From G023898405 sp964368985 (GTDB lineage Bacteria; Myxococcota; UBA727; JABDBI01), in assembly GCA_964368985.1 (NCBI GenBank), contig CAYJDW010000026.1:1-36405 (forward strand): a stretch of 36,405 nucleotides of DNA, written 5' to 3'. The notes below the pieces were generated by a model, which did not search any database, was not told where the DNA came from, and saw only the letters and a list, made by a program, of their open reading frames with translations. Every line of letters begins with the position of its first letter. Positions within the stretch are counted from its first letter, which is position 1. A program made the translations under genes and the position numbers. Below, piece after piece: positions 24,880-32,892 of this stretch.

Positions 24880-26382
24880 CTAACGCTTCCCTAAATCAAT
24901 ACAAACCGCTTTAGTCTCAGTATAAAGCTCCAAAGCCTCTTGCCCCATTTCTCGTCCCCAGCCTGATTGCTTGTAACCGCCAAAAGGTAAAGCCGCATCA
25001 AATACGTTATAGCAGTTTACCCATACCGTACCGGCTCGCAATTTCTTGGTAACGCGATGCGCCTTGGAAATATCTTTGGTCCAGACGCCCGCGGCCAAAC
25101 CATAAATCGAATCGTTGGCTTCGGTGATCACTTCTTCTTCCGACTTAAAGGGCAAGGTGCATACCACCGGCCCAAAGATTTCTTCTTTGACTACCGACAT
25201 ATTTTTAGTGGTTTTTGAAAGAACCGTAGGCTCAACAAAATAGCCTTCAGCTCGACCCTTAGCGCCGCAAATCGCCTGAGCGCCTTCGTTAATGCCGCTC
25301 TTAATAAAGCCCGTCACGCGATCAAACTGTTCTTTAGACACCAAGGGGCCCATCATGGTTTCTTTGTTCATACCCACGCCCAAAGTGATTTTTTCAGCGC
25401 ACTTTTTCAGGCCTTCGAGTACTTGGTCATAAATTTTTTCATGGATAAACAGGCGAGATCCCGCGCAGCAGCATTGGCCGTGGTTAAAAAATATTCCGTC
25501 AGCGGCTCCAGCAATGGCACGATCGATATCGCAGTCATCGAAGATAATGTTCGGAGATTTTCCGCCAAGCTCAAGAGAAACTTTTTTAAGATTGCCGCTT
25601 GCTGCCTGCAAAATAAGTTTGCCCACTTCAGTGGAACCGGTAAATGCTACTTTATCGACACCATCATGTGCCGAAAGAAGAGCACCGGTGCTTCCGTCGC
25701 CATTCACGATATTTACGACACCGTTCGGAATGCCGGCTTTTTTCATGAGCGTGGCCAAATAGGTCGCGCTCAGTGGTGTTTGTTCTGCTGGTTTTAATAT
25801 CACCGTGCAGCCAGCAGCGAGTGCAGGAGCCAGTTTCCAGGCTGCCATCAAGAGGGGAAAATTCCATGGAATAATCTGAGCCACTACGCCCACGGGTTCA
25901 CGCTCGGTATAGGCATGAAAGAGAGTTTTCTTTAAAAAGGGAACTGACATCTCAATGGTGTGACCACCAAACTTGCCCACCCAGCCTGCATAATAACGAA
26001 AATGTTCCGCCGCCAAAGAGACGTCCGCCACGCGAGCAACCGTCACAGGCTTGCCGTTATCGAGGGATTCAAGTTCGGCCAAAATATCGCCATGCTCTTC
26101 GATCAAATCAGCAAGGCGCCACATGATTCGCGCCCGCTCCGAAGGAATCATGCCTGACCACTCGTTTGATTCAAAGGCTCGTCGGGCCGCCATTACCGCG
26201 CTATCAACTTCAGTTTTGCCCGCCAGCGCAACTTTGGTAAAAGTCTTGCCCGTTGCGGGATCAAAAACGTCGAAAGTTTTGCCTTTAGAAATACACCATT
26301 CACCACCTATAAAATGCCCTTGTTCTTTGAGTGCAAATTCTTTAGCAATTGTCTTCATCAAGTCCCAAGTGTTCACTGACAT
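24880..26382 (-). CDS. NAD(P)-dependent aldehyde dehydrogenase
   Basis: 500 aa, class 1/2 aldehyde dehydrogenase that oxidises an aldehyde to the acid. Catalytic and cofactor residues are all present: N174 in PWNFP, K197 in LKPAEQTP, FTGSTEVG, E271 in LELGGKSP and C305 in GQCCCAGSR. Sequence features are close to the phenylacetaldehyde/betaine aldehyde and eukaryotic ALDH1/2 group; the substrate cannot be told. AAGGAG lies before the ATG. It is a single-gene unit. Confidence 0.92.
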   Translation of the reverse strand: MSVNTWDLMKTIAKEFALKEQGHFIGGEWCISKGKTFDVFDPATGKTFTKVALAGKTEVDSAVMAARRAFESNEWSGMIPSERARIMWRLADLIEEHGDILAELESLDNGKPVTVARVADVSLAAEHFRYYAGWVGKFGGHTIEMSVPFLKKTLFHAYTEREPVGVVAQIIPWNFPLLMAAWKLAPALAAGCTVILKPAEQTPLSATYLATLMKKAGIPNGVVNIVNGDGSTGALLSAHDGVDKVAFTGSTEVGKLILQAASGNLKKVSLELGGKSPNIIFDDCDIDRAIAGAADGIFFNHGQCCCAGSRLFIHEKIYDQVLEGLKKCAEKITLGVGMNKETMMGPLVSKEQFDRVTGFIKSGINEGAQAICGAKGRAEGYFVEPTVLSKTTKNMSVVKEEIFGPVVCTLPFKSEEEVITEANDSIYGLAAGVWTKDISKAHRVTKKLRAGTVWVNCYNVFDAALPFGGYKQSGWGREMGQEALELYTETKAVCIDLGKR

Positions 26383-26464
26383 GAATAACTCCTTTTAATT
26401 TAACCTGTTAATTTTATGAACTTTTTTATGAAAGCTGGCAATGAGTCATTAAACTAGTAGGCGC

Positions 26465-26490
26465 AAAAATGGCCGCTATAAGCGGCCTTA
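26465..26490 (-). terminator. Intrinsic terminator of the small exported protein gene
   Basis: The minus strand reads GGCCGCT-TAT-AGCGGCC followed by ATTTTTG: a 7-bp GC-rich stem (26471-26487) with a short U-run, 26 bp beyond the stop at 26513. Confidence 0.85.
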
Positions 26491-26512
26491 TTAACACGTT
26501 TAACTGTGTTAT

Positions 26513-27031
26513 TTATTGGAGTGGACCAGCTGAAACATCGCTTTGTTCTTCGGGATTTGCTGGGGGCAAAGAATCGGAAACATCGCTATTTGTATCATCA
26601 AGTTTATAGAGAAGATCTTCCCAGCGGGTTATGCGATCACCGGATTTCCGATGGCCGATTTTATGGAAATGGTCGCCGTCAAAACCAAAAGTTTCGGTGT
26701 AGCGGGCATCACCAATTTGCATATCGTATTGGCATTGGCGTTCCATGCAAAAACCCTCGCCTACAATATTGCCCTGATACACGACGCTAAACCAACCTTG
26801 GCCATAAAACCAAAACGAAACATTGATCGAACGGTGTCCGACCTTCCAAACATAATCGGTATGCACATCGTTGGCGTCAATATTCACGTAGGAAACATAG
26901 TCCCCTTCTTCGCCGTAATTATTGCTCCAGTCGCCCCTGCCCAAATAACGTCCATCTGGAAAACTGTCTCGATAATCAATTGCTTGAACAGCGCTCGCCA
27001 AAAACAAAAATGCCATCACTAATTTCTTCAT
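26513..27031 (-). CDS. Small exported protein of unknown function
   Basis: 172 aa. A signal peptide (1-17, ASAVQA then ID) is followed by an aromatic-rich, strand-rich region (about 20-125) with a Cys pair in GFCMERQCQ that could form a disulfide. The pattern suggests a small beta-barrel or sandwich; no family recognised. The C-terminal 30 residues are acidic, Pro/Ser-rich and probably disordered. The start codon follows ACCCGGGGGGGCCTAG, a seven-G tract shared with the patatin gene. Confidence 0.72.
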   Translation of the reverse strand: MKKLVMAFLFLASAVQAIDYRDSFPDGRYLGRGDWSNNYGEEGDYVSYVNIDANDVHTDYVWKVGHRSINVSFWFYGQGWFSVVYQGNIVGEGFCMERQCQYDMQIGDARYTETFGFDGDHFHKIGHRKSGDRITRWEDLLYKLDDTNSDVSDSLPPANPEEQSDVSAGPLQ

Positions 27032-27050
27032 CTAGGCCCCCCCGGGTCGA
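27031..27050 (-). promoter_or_regulatory. Seven-G tract as ribosome-binding site of the small exported protein gene
   Basis: On the minus strand ACCCGGGGGGGCCTAGATG: seven G, 5 nt before the ATG. It matches the patatin upstream sequence over 12 bases. Confidence 0.6.
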
Positions 27051-27117
27051 CGAATGATTAAATCAGGCAAATTATAACACTCAAGAAATTAAGCGCCAAA
27101 TTATTGGCCCTAAGCTT

Positions 27118-28266
27118 TTAAAAAATCCACGACCAGCCCGCCGTCAATACTACCGTGATGCCAAAAGCCGCGCGAGAATGTGAGACCTTCACCCACCCAA
27201 GCGCCATGCCAATATGAAAGAGCGCAAAAACCATCAAGGCCGGATAGCACAGGCTGATCCACGGCATGATTGCCGTCATTATACCGGTAAAGCGCAAGGT
27301 AGCCATTAATGCTGATAGGAAAATGGTTATCGCTAAGGCTAATCGATAAGAAATGCGTCCGTGAAAAATATCTCGCGAAATAAACTCCGCAAAAGTAGCG
27401 CTCAACGCGATGGCGGTAACGAAGCAGGTCAAGGCGATGGTGATATTGGCAAAAACCCCAGCTTTGGAACCTAAAATAATCGATGCTAAGGCGCTTAATA
27501 AAGTGTCATCGGCAATCCCCACCAAACGCGGTCCGTGAATGGCCGCAATACCCGCAAAGCCTGCGTAAACGAGTATGAGCAAAAGTCCACAAACTAAACT
27601 AACCCCAAGCGCTTTTTTCATAAGCTCGGGAGTACTCCCCTCTTTCTCATGCAAACGCGCATAAATCATGCCTGAGAAAAAGATGATGGCCAAAAGATCC
27701 ATCGTGCCATAGCCTTCATAAAAGCCTCTCATGAAGCTCGCAGTTTCACTAATAGCGACGGGAGTCATCGGAGCTCCAGGATAAAAAAGACCCAAAACTG
27801 CAATGGCCAACAAGCAAATTATTTTGAGCGGCCCTAAATATTTGCCTAAAAACTCAATCACCCGGCTTTTATCATAGGTAAAAAGCCAAATACCTATGGC
27901 CGCACATGCGCTAAAAATCCAAATATTGAGCCCAGGAATATACCAGGATAAATCCGCGTGAGCGATAGCGATGCAGCGCGGTATAGCGCCAACCGGACCG
28001 AGCAAAGTCATGCATAATAAGCCGATTAACAGCCCAGGATAACGACCAAGTTTGCCTAAAAATAAGGCTTGCGATCCTGAGGCGAGCATCACTGAAATAA
28101 AACCCACGAGAGGGATAAAAACCGCCGTTAAAATAAAGCCCACTAAGGCATAAGGAGTAAGGGTGCCCAACGAGCGACCCATAATAAGAGGGAAAACAAT
28201 GTTGCCTGCCCCAAACAGCATGGCAAATAATGCACATCCGGTGCTAATAATATTCTTTCGATTCAT
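27118..28266 (-). CDS. brnQ: Branched-chain amino acid:cation symporter (LIVCS family)
   Basis: 382 aa, about 11-12 hydrophobic segments. The N-terminus has the LIVCS signature FGAGNIVFP, and GMIYARLHEKEG-type loops follow. The family takes up leucine, isoleucine and valine with sodium or protons across the inner membrane. It is a little shorter than typical BrnQ (about 430), ending just after the last membrane segment. The start has AGGAT upstream. A leader with a valine-rich mini-ORF and hairpins precedes it (28274-28405), suggesting control by branched-chain amino acid supply. Confidence 0.92.
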   Translation of the reverse strand: MNRKNIISTGCALFAMLFGAGNIVFPLIMGRSLGTLTPYALVGFILTAVFIPLVGFISVMLASGSQALFLGKLGRYPGLLIGLLCMTLLGPVGAIPRCIAIAHADLSWYIPGLNIWIFSACAAIGIWLFTYDKSRVIEFLGKYLGPLKIICLLAIAVLGLFYPGAPMTPVAISETASFMRGFYEGYGTMDLLAIIFFSGMIYARLHEKEGSTPELMKKALGVSLVCGLLLILVYAGFAGIAAIHGPRLVGIADDTLLSALASIILGSKAGVFANITIALTCFVTAIALSATFAEFISRDIFHGRISYRLALAITIFLSALMATLRFTGIMTAIMPWISLCYPALMVFALFHIGMALGWVKVSHSRAAFGITVVLTAGWSWIF

Positions 28267-28273
28267 TTTACTA

Positions 28274-28372
28274 TCCTAAAAAATCCACAGGGTCCCCGCC
28301 AAAGCTAATGCTGGCTCATAAGAAAAAATAACGATTTTGGCTGAAAAAAAGATAAGTGTGGGGCTAGCCCAC
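28274..28372 (-). terminator. Candidate attenuator hairpins upstream of brnQ
   Basis: Two possible termination signals follow the valine-rich leader ORF on the minus strand. First, GTGGG-CTAGC-CCCAC (28372-28358), overlapping the last Val codons and stop, then seven T at 28350-28344. Second, CCACA (about 28361-28357) can pair with TGTGG (28289-28285), which is followed by six T (28283-28278) just before the brnQ ribosome-binding site; GCCAAA (28341-28336) can also pair with TTTGGC (28303-28298). These stems are partly exclusive. Which one acts cannot be decided by eye. Confidence 0.5.
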
Positions 28373-28405
28373 CACCAGGACCACAACGACTGATTTAGAA
28401 CGCAT
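28364..28405 (-). CDS. Putative valine-rich leader peptide of brnQ
   Basis: 13 codons, product MRSKSVVVVLVVG: six Val and one Leu among seven consecutive residues 6-12. It resembles the ilvB leader peptide, which has runs of Val. It lies 98 bp upstream of the gene for a branched-chain amino acid transporter, with hairpins and U-runs in between, and 66 nt after a predicted transcription start. No good Shine-Dalgarno precedes its ATG, which is the main weakness. Confidence 0.6.
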   Translation of the reverse strand: MRSKSVVVVLVVG

Positions 28406-28441
28406 ATTTAAGAAATGCGAAATCACTTTAAAAAACTCCCA

Positions 28442-28510
28442 CCCCGGCGGGCAATTTTTAGGCCAGGGCGAGAGCTCAAGATAATTGCCCAGAAATAGCT
28501 GTCAACGGGG
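28442..28510. other. Nested inverted repeats overlapping the brnQ promoter
   Basis: GGGCAATT (28449-28456) and AATTGCCC (28483-28490) are perfect inverted repeats, enclosed by CCCCG (28442-28446) and CGGGG (28506-28510). The outer arm touches the -35 box and the inner arm covers the -10, so this could be an operator region or a structured RNA. The surrounding gap 28267-28683 holds the leader elements above and otherwise no gene. Confidence 0.5.
28478..28505 (-). promoter_or_regulatory. Candidate promoter of brnQ leader
   Basis: Minus strand TTGACA (28505-28500), 16-bp spacer, TATCTT (28483-28478; four of six -10 matches). Transcription would begin near 28471, giving a leader of about 200 nt before brnQ. 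Confidence 0.55.
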
Positions 28511-28641
28511 TTTTGGACGCATTCGAACGGACAATTTGTCACCCTGGGCTTGACCAATCTAGCCCCTTTGGGAGCCAAGACTGCCACTTGTGCCACATTA
28601 ATTTGCTCTCAAAAAAAACATAGCAAATACTATAAATATCT

Positions 28642-28666
28642 AAAGCGCTGTAAGGAAAGCGCTTTT
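28642..28666. terminator. Terminator downstream of the ankyrin gene
   Basis: AAAGCGC (28642-28648) and GCGCTTT (28659-28665) form a 7-bp stem with T-rich flank on the plus side and TTTAGATATTT on the minus side. It lies 18 bp beyond the stop of the minus-strand ankyrin gene and may work in both directions. Confidence 0.6.
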
Positions 28667-28683
28667 CTTCAAAGGTATATTAG

Positions 28684-29958
28684 CTAAACCCCTAAATCGT
28701 AACGACGAGAAGTAGGTTGCTTTAATTCCGTCTCAACTTGAATCTTTCTCATGATTTTTTCTATCTCGAGCAGTTTACGCTCCATCACAATGGCAAACGA
28801 GGTGGCATCTATAATTGCGCCGCTATTAATAAGCATTAGGGCCACTCTTTCTGCTTGAGATTTTTTATTATCAGCGTTAACCAGCTTTAACATATAGTTT
28901 AACGGACTATCTCCATACATCTCAAAATCCAAATTTGCTCCACTCTCTATGAGCAATTTAATTATATCCTCATTTCGCCCTTCCGGATCTGCATTTCCCA
29001 ATAAAGCTAAATGAAGAGGCATAAGCGCGGACATGTTTTGCGCAATAAGGGAAGCTCCATTGTTGAGAAGTATCTCAACATTTTCCCTATTTCCATTTCT
29101 TATCTGATGATGCAGGGCGGTTTCCTCACGGCAATCTCCGCTATCAACGTAGACACCGGCTTTTAGAAGGGCTTTAATATGGTCTGAAAAATAGGCAAAA
29201 TGAAGAGGAGTTTTGCCATTTTTATTGCGCACATTTACCTTAGCTCCACCCTCTAAAAGAGCTTTTGCTCTCTCATAAATCGCAGTATGCAAAGGCGTAT
29301 TTCCATTATTATCAGGTAAATCAAGATTTGCCCCCGCTTTAATTAAAAAGGGAATTAATGTTGCATTCGCCATATGGAGTACTGTAATTCCATTTAGATT
29401 GTGGGCATTAACATCTGCACCATGCTCAATAAGAAGGCCTGCTGTTGTTTCATCCTCGGCATAATGCAGAGCCGTATCCCCTGCATTGTTGGCAATATGG
29501 GTGCTCGCGTAGGCATTGAGAAGAAGGATAATAATCTCTCGTCGCGCGGCAAGTTGTTCATTTCGCTTTCCAGAAAAAAATCTGGACCATAACCCAGAGC
29601 CTAATTTAGCCGCATGGAGCAAAGCCGTGGAACCGTCGTTGTCTTGCACATCAATTATTTGTCCAAGGCGATGTCCTAAAAACTCTTTGACCAGCGCAAC
29701 ATCTCCGCTGATAACTGCGCTATGTAAAACGGTGTATCCCTTAGAGTTCCTTAGCGTTAAAGCATCGTCATGGCCGGCAAGATATTTTTTAACTGCGTCG
29801 AGATTTTTCTTGTTTATTGCTACAAATAATTCATGTGTGTCAAAACCCAATTTTTGGTAGGTTTTATCAACCAAACCATTTAACATATTGCCAGCAAAAC
29901 TCCCGGAAGCAAACATAAAAAGACAGCAAATGAGCATACTAAAAAATGTTTTGTTCAT
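28684..29958 (-). CDS. Exported ankyrin-repeat protein
   Basis: 424 aa. A signal peptide (MNKTFFSMLICCLFMFASGSFAG, cut near residue 22) precedes about nine ankyrin repeats running to about residue 375, recognisable from repeated forms such as GYTVLHSAVISGD, GSTALLHAA, GDTALHYA, GITVLHMA, GNTPLHTAI, GKTPLHFAY, ETALHHQI and DSPLNYML. Ankyrin repeats bind partner proteins; there is no enzyme domain. The C-terminus is a short charged helix. The start at 29958 is chosen for the signal peptide; ATG at 29997 has no ribosome-binding site. The gene is more AT-rich than its neighbours. Export suggests a periplasmic role or an effector. Confidence 0.88.
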   Translation of the reverse strand: MNKTFFSMLICCLFMFASGSFAGNMLNGLVDKTYQKLGFDTHELFVAINKKNLDAVKKYLAGHDDALTLRNSKGYTVLHSAVISGDVALVKEFLGHRLGQIIDVQDNDGSTALLHAAKLGSGLWSRFFSGKRNEQLAARREIIILLLNAYASTHIANNAGDTALHYAEDETTAGLLIEHGADVNAHNLNGITVLHMANATLIPFLIKAGANLDLPDNNGNTPLHTAIYERAKALLEGGAKVNVRNKNGKTPLHFAYFSDHIKALLKAGVYVDSGDCREETALHHQIRNGNRENVEILLNNGASLIAQNMSALMPLHLALLGNADPEGRNEDIIKLLIESGANLDFEMYGDSPLNYMLKLVNADNKKSQAERVALMLINSGAIIDATSFAIVMERKLLEIEKIMRKIQVETELKQPTSRRYDLGV

Positions 29959-30183
29959 AAAATTATTTACCTTAGCTATTTGATTTATGGATTTCATATG
30001 AGTTCATAGCTGCAAATCGTAAATAGGGGCACTTGGAACCCCCAATGACAATAATAGCCTGTATGTGTCCTAAGCTTGATTCGATCGGGAGTTAGCAGAG
30101 ATGCTTACAAATATTGTTAACATCTGTTCGATGCAGACGATTTCCGCCGCGGGTTTTTAAAACCTAAGCTCTGCCAATAACGC
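29959..30183. other. Gap upstream of the ankyrin gene
   Basis: No open reading frame or RNA gene recognised. It should contain the ankyrin gene promoter; TATTAT on the minus strand near 30055 is a fair -10 without a good -35. GGGTTTTTAAAACC near 30155 is a short palindrome. Confidence 0.4.
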
Positions 30184-30224
30184 AACAATAACAAAGGCCC
30201 CTTTGAGAGGCCTTTGTTATTGTT
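30184..30224. terminator. Strong bidirectional terminator downstream of clpX
   Basis: AACAATAACAAAGGCC (30184-30199) and GGCCTTTGTTATTGTT (30209-30224) form a perfect 16-bp stem with a 9-nt loop; A-rich on one side and T-rich on the other. It lies 55 bp beyond the clpX stop. Confidence 0.9.
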
Positions 30225-30278
30225 CAAAATGCAGTTAAGAATCGCTGGTTGCTTAGTATTAAAGATAAGTTAACTTGG

Positions 30279-31529
30279 CTAAGCCATCTGCTGCCTTTGC
30301 TTAAAGGTCAACTTCGGCTCGGCCTGCCCTAAAATCACTTCGCTGGTTATGGTACAGCTCTCGATGTCGTCGAGAAATGGGACCGCGTACATAATATCAA
30401 GCATGGAATGCTCGAGTACTGAACGCAGCCCTCGGGCGCCACTTTTTCTCTCTAGAGCGGTCTTGGCAATAGCTCTTAATGCATCGTTGGTGAAGATGAG
30501 CTCGACGCCTTCCAGCGCAAACAGTTTTTGATATTGCTTTACCAAAGCATTTTTGGGCTCGGATAAAATAGTTACCAAACCATCTTCAGTCATTTCTTCA
30601 AGTGTGGCGATAATCGGCAAACGCCCGACAAATTCGGGGATGAAGCCGTAGTTGATAATATCGCTCGGTTCCACATCAGCCAGTTTCGCTACCGCTTTTT
30701 TAGTCGCTGGTGCCTGACTTCTATCGGAGTTAAAGCCCAAGGATTTAGTGCCGCTTTTCTTTTGCAGAATTTCTTCCAAGCCGACAAAAGCACCACCGCA
30801 AATAAATAATATATCTTTAGTATCAAGGTGGACCACCTGCTCAGGCTGGCCATATTTCTTAGCGCCACGAGGTGAAACTGCCACAACGCTGCCTTCGATC
30901 AATTTCAACAACGACTGTTGCACCCCTTCGCCCGATACATCGCGGCTCGAGTTTAAGGCATCGCCTTTTTTAGCAATTTTATCAATTTCATCGAGATAAA
31001 CGATACCTTTGGCGGCTTTGCTAGGATTATTGTCGGAAGCCGATAATAAGTTTTGTAAAATACTTTCGGAATCCTCACCGACATAACCAGCTTCAGTGAG
31101 CGAGGTAGCGTCGACCACGCAAAATGGCACCTGCAATAAACGCGCGAGGCTTTGGGCTAATAAAGTTTTACCGGTTCCAGTCGGGCCTATCAGCAAAATA
31201 TTGCTTTTCTGAATTTGCACATCGTTTTTCTCGCTCACGGCGTTGATGCGCTTGTAATGATTATAAATAGCTACTGCCAGAACTTTTTTGGCCTCATCTT
31301 GAGAGATGACATATTGGTCCAAAAACTCTTTTATCGCATGAGGAGTCGGTAGTTTAATAATTTCTTGAGGTAGCTTGGCAATCTTGTCTTCCTCGATGAT
31401 TTTATTGCATAGCTTGATGCATTCATCGCAAACATAGACGCTCGGTCCAGCCACCAATTTTTTCACTTCATGCTGACTTTTTTTGCAAAAAGAGCAGTGA
31501 AGAACAATGTTGTTGTCTCGCTTGGCCAT
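30279..31529 (-). CDS. clpX: ATP-dependent Clp protease ATP-binding subunit ClpX
   Basis: 416 aa, normal length. Hexameric AAA+ unfoldase that feeds proteins into ClpP. The N-terminal zinc-binding domain has C12, C15, C34 and C37; Walker A GPTGTGKT is 115-122; the pore loop GYVG is 147-150; Walker B IVYLDEID is 175-182; and the ClpP-binding loop reads LGF (263-265) rather than the common IGF. GGAGGT precedes the ATG. Neither clpP nor lon is adjacent, unlike the usual clpP-clpX order. Confidence 0.97.
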   Translation of the reverse strand: MAKRDNNIVLHCSFCKKSQHEVKKLVAGPSVYVCDECIKLCNKIIEEDKIAKLPQEIIKLPTPHAIKEFLDQYVISQDEAKKVLAVAIYNHYKRINAVSEKNDVQIQKSNILLIGPTGTGKTLLAQSLARLLQVPFCVVDATSLTEAGYVGEDSESILQNLLSASDNNPSKAAKGIVYLDEIDKIAKKGDALNSSRDVSGEGVQQSLLKLIEGSVVAVSPRGAKKYGQPEQVVHLDTKDILFICGGAFVGLEEILQKKSGTKSLGFNSDRSQAPATKKAVAKLADVEPSDIINYGFIPEFVGRLPIIATLEEMTEDGLVTILSEPKNALVKQYQKLFALEGVELIFTNDALRAIAKTALERKSGARGLRSVLEHSMLDIMYAVPFLDDIESCTITSEVILGQAEPKLTFKQRQQMA

Positions 31530-31703
31530 CCAATAACCTCCAGCTCTACAGCCTATCAGACCACAGTGAAAGAAAAATGGGTGATAAAAATATTTATTAT
31601 TCGAAGTGATTTAGCTTAACTGTTTAATTTTATTGCATTTGTTTATATGCCTTCCCATCTGATTTTGCTTGGATAAGATAAGCACAGTTTAAAGAGGCAC
31701 CTT

Positions 31704-32834
31704 ATGAAGCGCATTTACTTAGATGCCAATGGCTCCTGCCCGCCTGGGCTCGGATCCCAAGAAAAAATCGCACAGTTGTTGCCTTTGGCAGGCAACCCTT
31801 CCTCTTTTCATGAGCAGGGGCGGGCATTGCGGGCCATCATTGACGATGCCCGTGATTTTGTTGCAAAAAGCTTAAATGCCCGGCCCCGCGAGCTTATTTT
31901 CACTTCAGGCGCCTCAGAGGCAAATCGTTTGTTCGTTGATGCCCTTATTTTAAAGGCCCAGCGGGAGCAAAAAACTCTCAAAGTGGCCATAACGCCTTTT
32001 GAGCATCCCTCTTTGTTAAAGCCGATTTTGGCGGCTGCGGATGAAGCTTTTTTTGAGGTGGCGATCTTTGAGCTAAACTCTTCGGGCCAACTGATTTTCA
32101 ATGAGGATTTGGCGCTTTGCGATGTGCTAATTTGCTGCCAAGCCCACAACGAAAGTGGCGTCATGCCTAACATAGATGATCTACTCAAACATATTTCCTC
32201 AAAAACGCTCGTCATGAGCGATGTTTCGCAAGGACTCGCACGCCTCGAGCCACTTAGTTCTCGCGTGGATGTCATGACGTGCTCGGCGCAAAAAATGGGT
32301 GGCTATGCCGGATCAGGGGCCTTAGTGATGCGAGGACAAGCGGCCAATTTGCCCGCTCCATGGCCGGGCGGGGGGCAAGAGCGGGGCTTTAGACCTGGCA
32401 CCGAAAGTGCATTACTAATCGCAGCCTTCGGCGAAGCCGCCCGTGTCATTGATGAAACACGTAGACTCAACCAAGAACTTGCCCCTTTGCGTAACCATTT
32501 TGAGCATCTTTTGAATTCATTGGCGTGCCGGATTATCGGGAACGAATTGCCTCGTCTGCCCAACACCTCGGCAGTGAGTTTTCAAGGCCAAAATCCCGAT
32601 GCTCTGAGAATTGCCTGCGATTTAGCTGGCCTCAGCGTTGGTTTTGGCGCCGCTTGCTCTGGTCTGGCCCCGGAGGGCAGCTTTGCTTTAAAACGAATGG
32701 GTCTTAATCTCGAGGAAGAAAAAACCACCGTGCGGTTTTCCCTAGCGCCGGGCACCACGTTTGAGGATATTGAGGAAACTTATCGGCGTTTGGTTTCTTT
32801 AGTCTTAAGGCCGCATTTGGATCGGTTTCCTTAG
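31704..32834 (+). CDS. Cysteine desulfurase family PLP aminotransferase (NifS/IscS-like)
   Basis: 376 aa. Fold-type I PLP enzyme: H101 in FEHPS, D173 and Q176 in MSDVSQG, Schiff-base K197 in SAQKMGG, and RPGTE (230-234). The reactive cysteine loop is GFGAACSGLAPEGS (C318). These enzymes take sulfur from cysteine for iron-sulfur clusters or tRNA thiolation. The sequence is shorter and more divergent than IscS, and no iscU, iscA or mnmA is nearby, so the sulfur acceptor is unknown. Single-gene unit. Confidence 0.88.
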   Translation: MKRIYLDANGSCPPGLGSQEKIAQLLPLAGNPSSFHEQGRALRAIIDDARDFVAKSLNARPRELIFTSGASEANRLFVDALILKAQREQKTLKVAITPFEHPSLLKPILAAADEAFFEVAIFELNSSGQLIFNEDLALCDVLICCQAHNESGVMPNIDDLLKHISSKTLVMSDVSQGLARLEPLSSRVDVMTCSAQKMGGYAGSGALVMRGQAANLPAPWPGGGQERGFRPGTESALLIAAFGEAARVIDETRRLNQELAPLRNHFEHLLNSLACRIIGNELPRLPNTSAVSFQGQNPDALRIACDLAGLSVGFGAACSGLAPEGSFALKRMGLNLEEEKTTVRFSLAPGTTFEDIEETYRRLVSLVLRPHLDRFP

Positions 32835-32892
32835 CCTCAATCATCATGACGCGAATAATGCACCGCAGTGCTTGCGATAACGTTCCTAAACC

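Noticed and set aside
26543..27022. 159-aa open frame on the plus strand
   Set aside because: It is antisense to the small exported protein gene, which has a signal peptide, a ribosome-binding site and a terminator.
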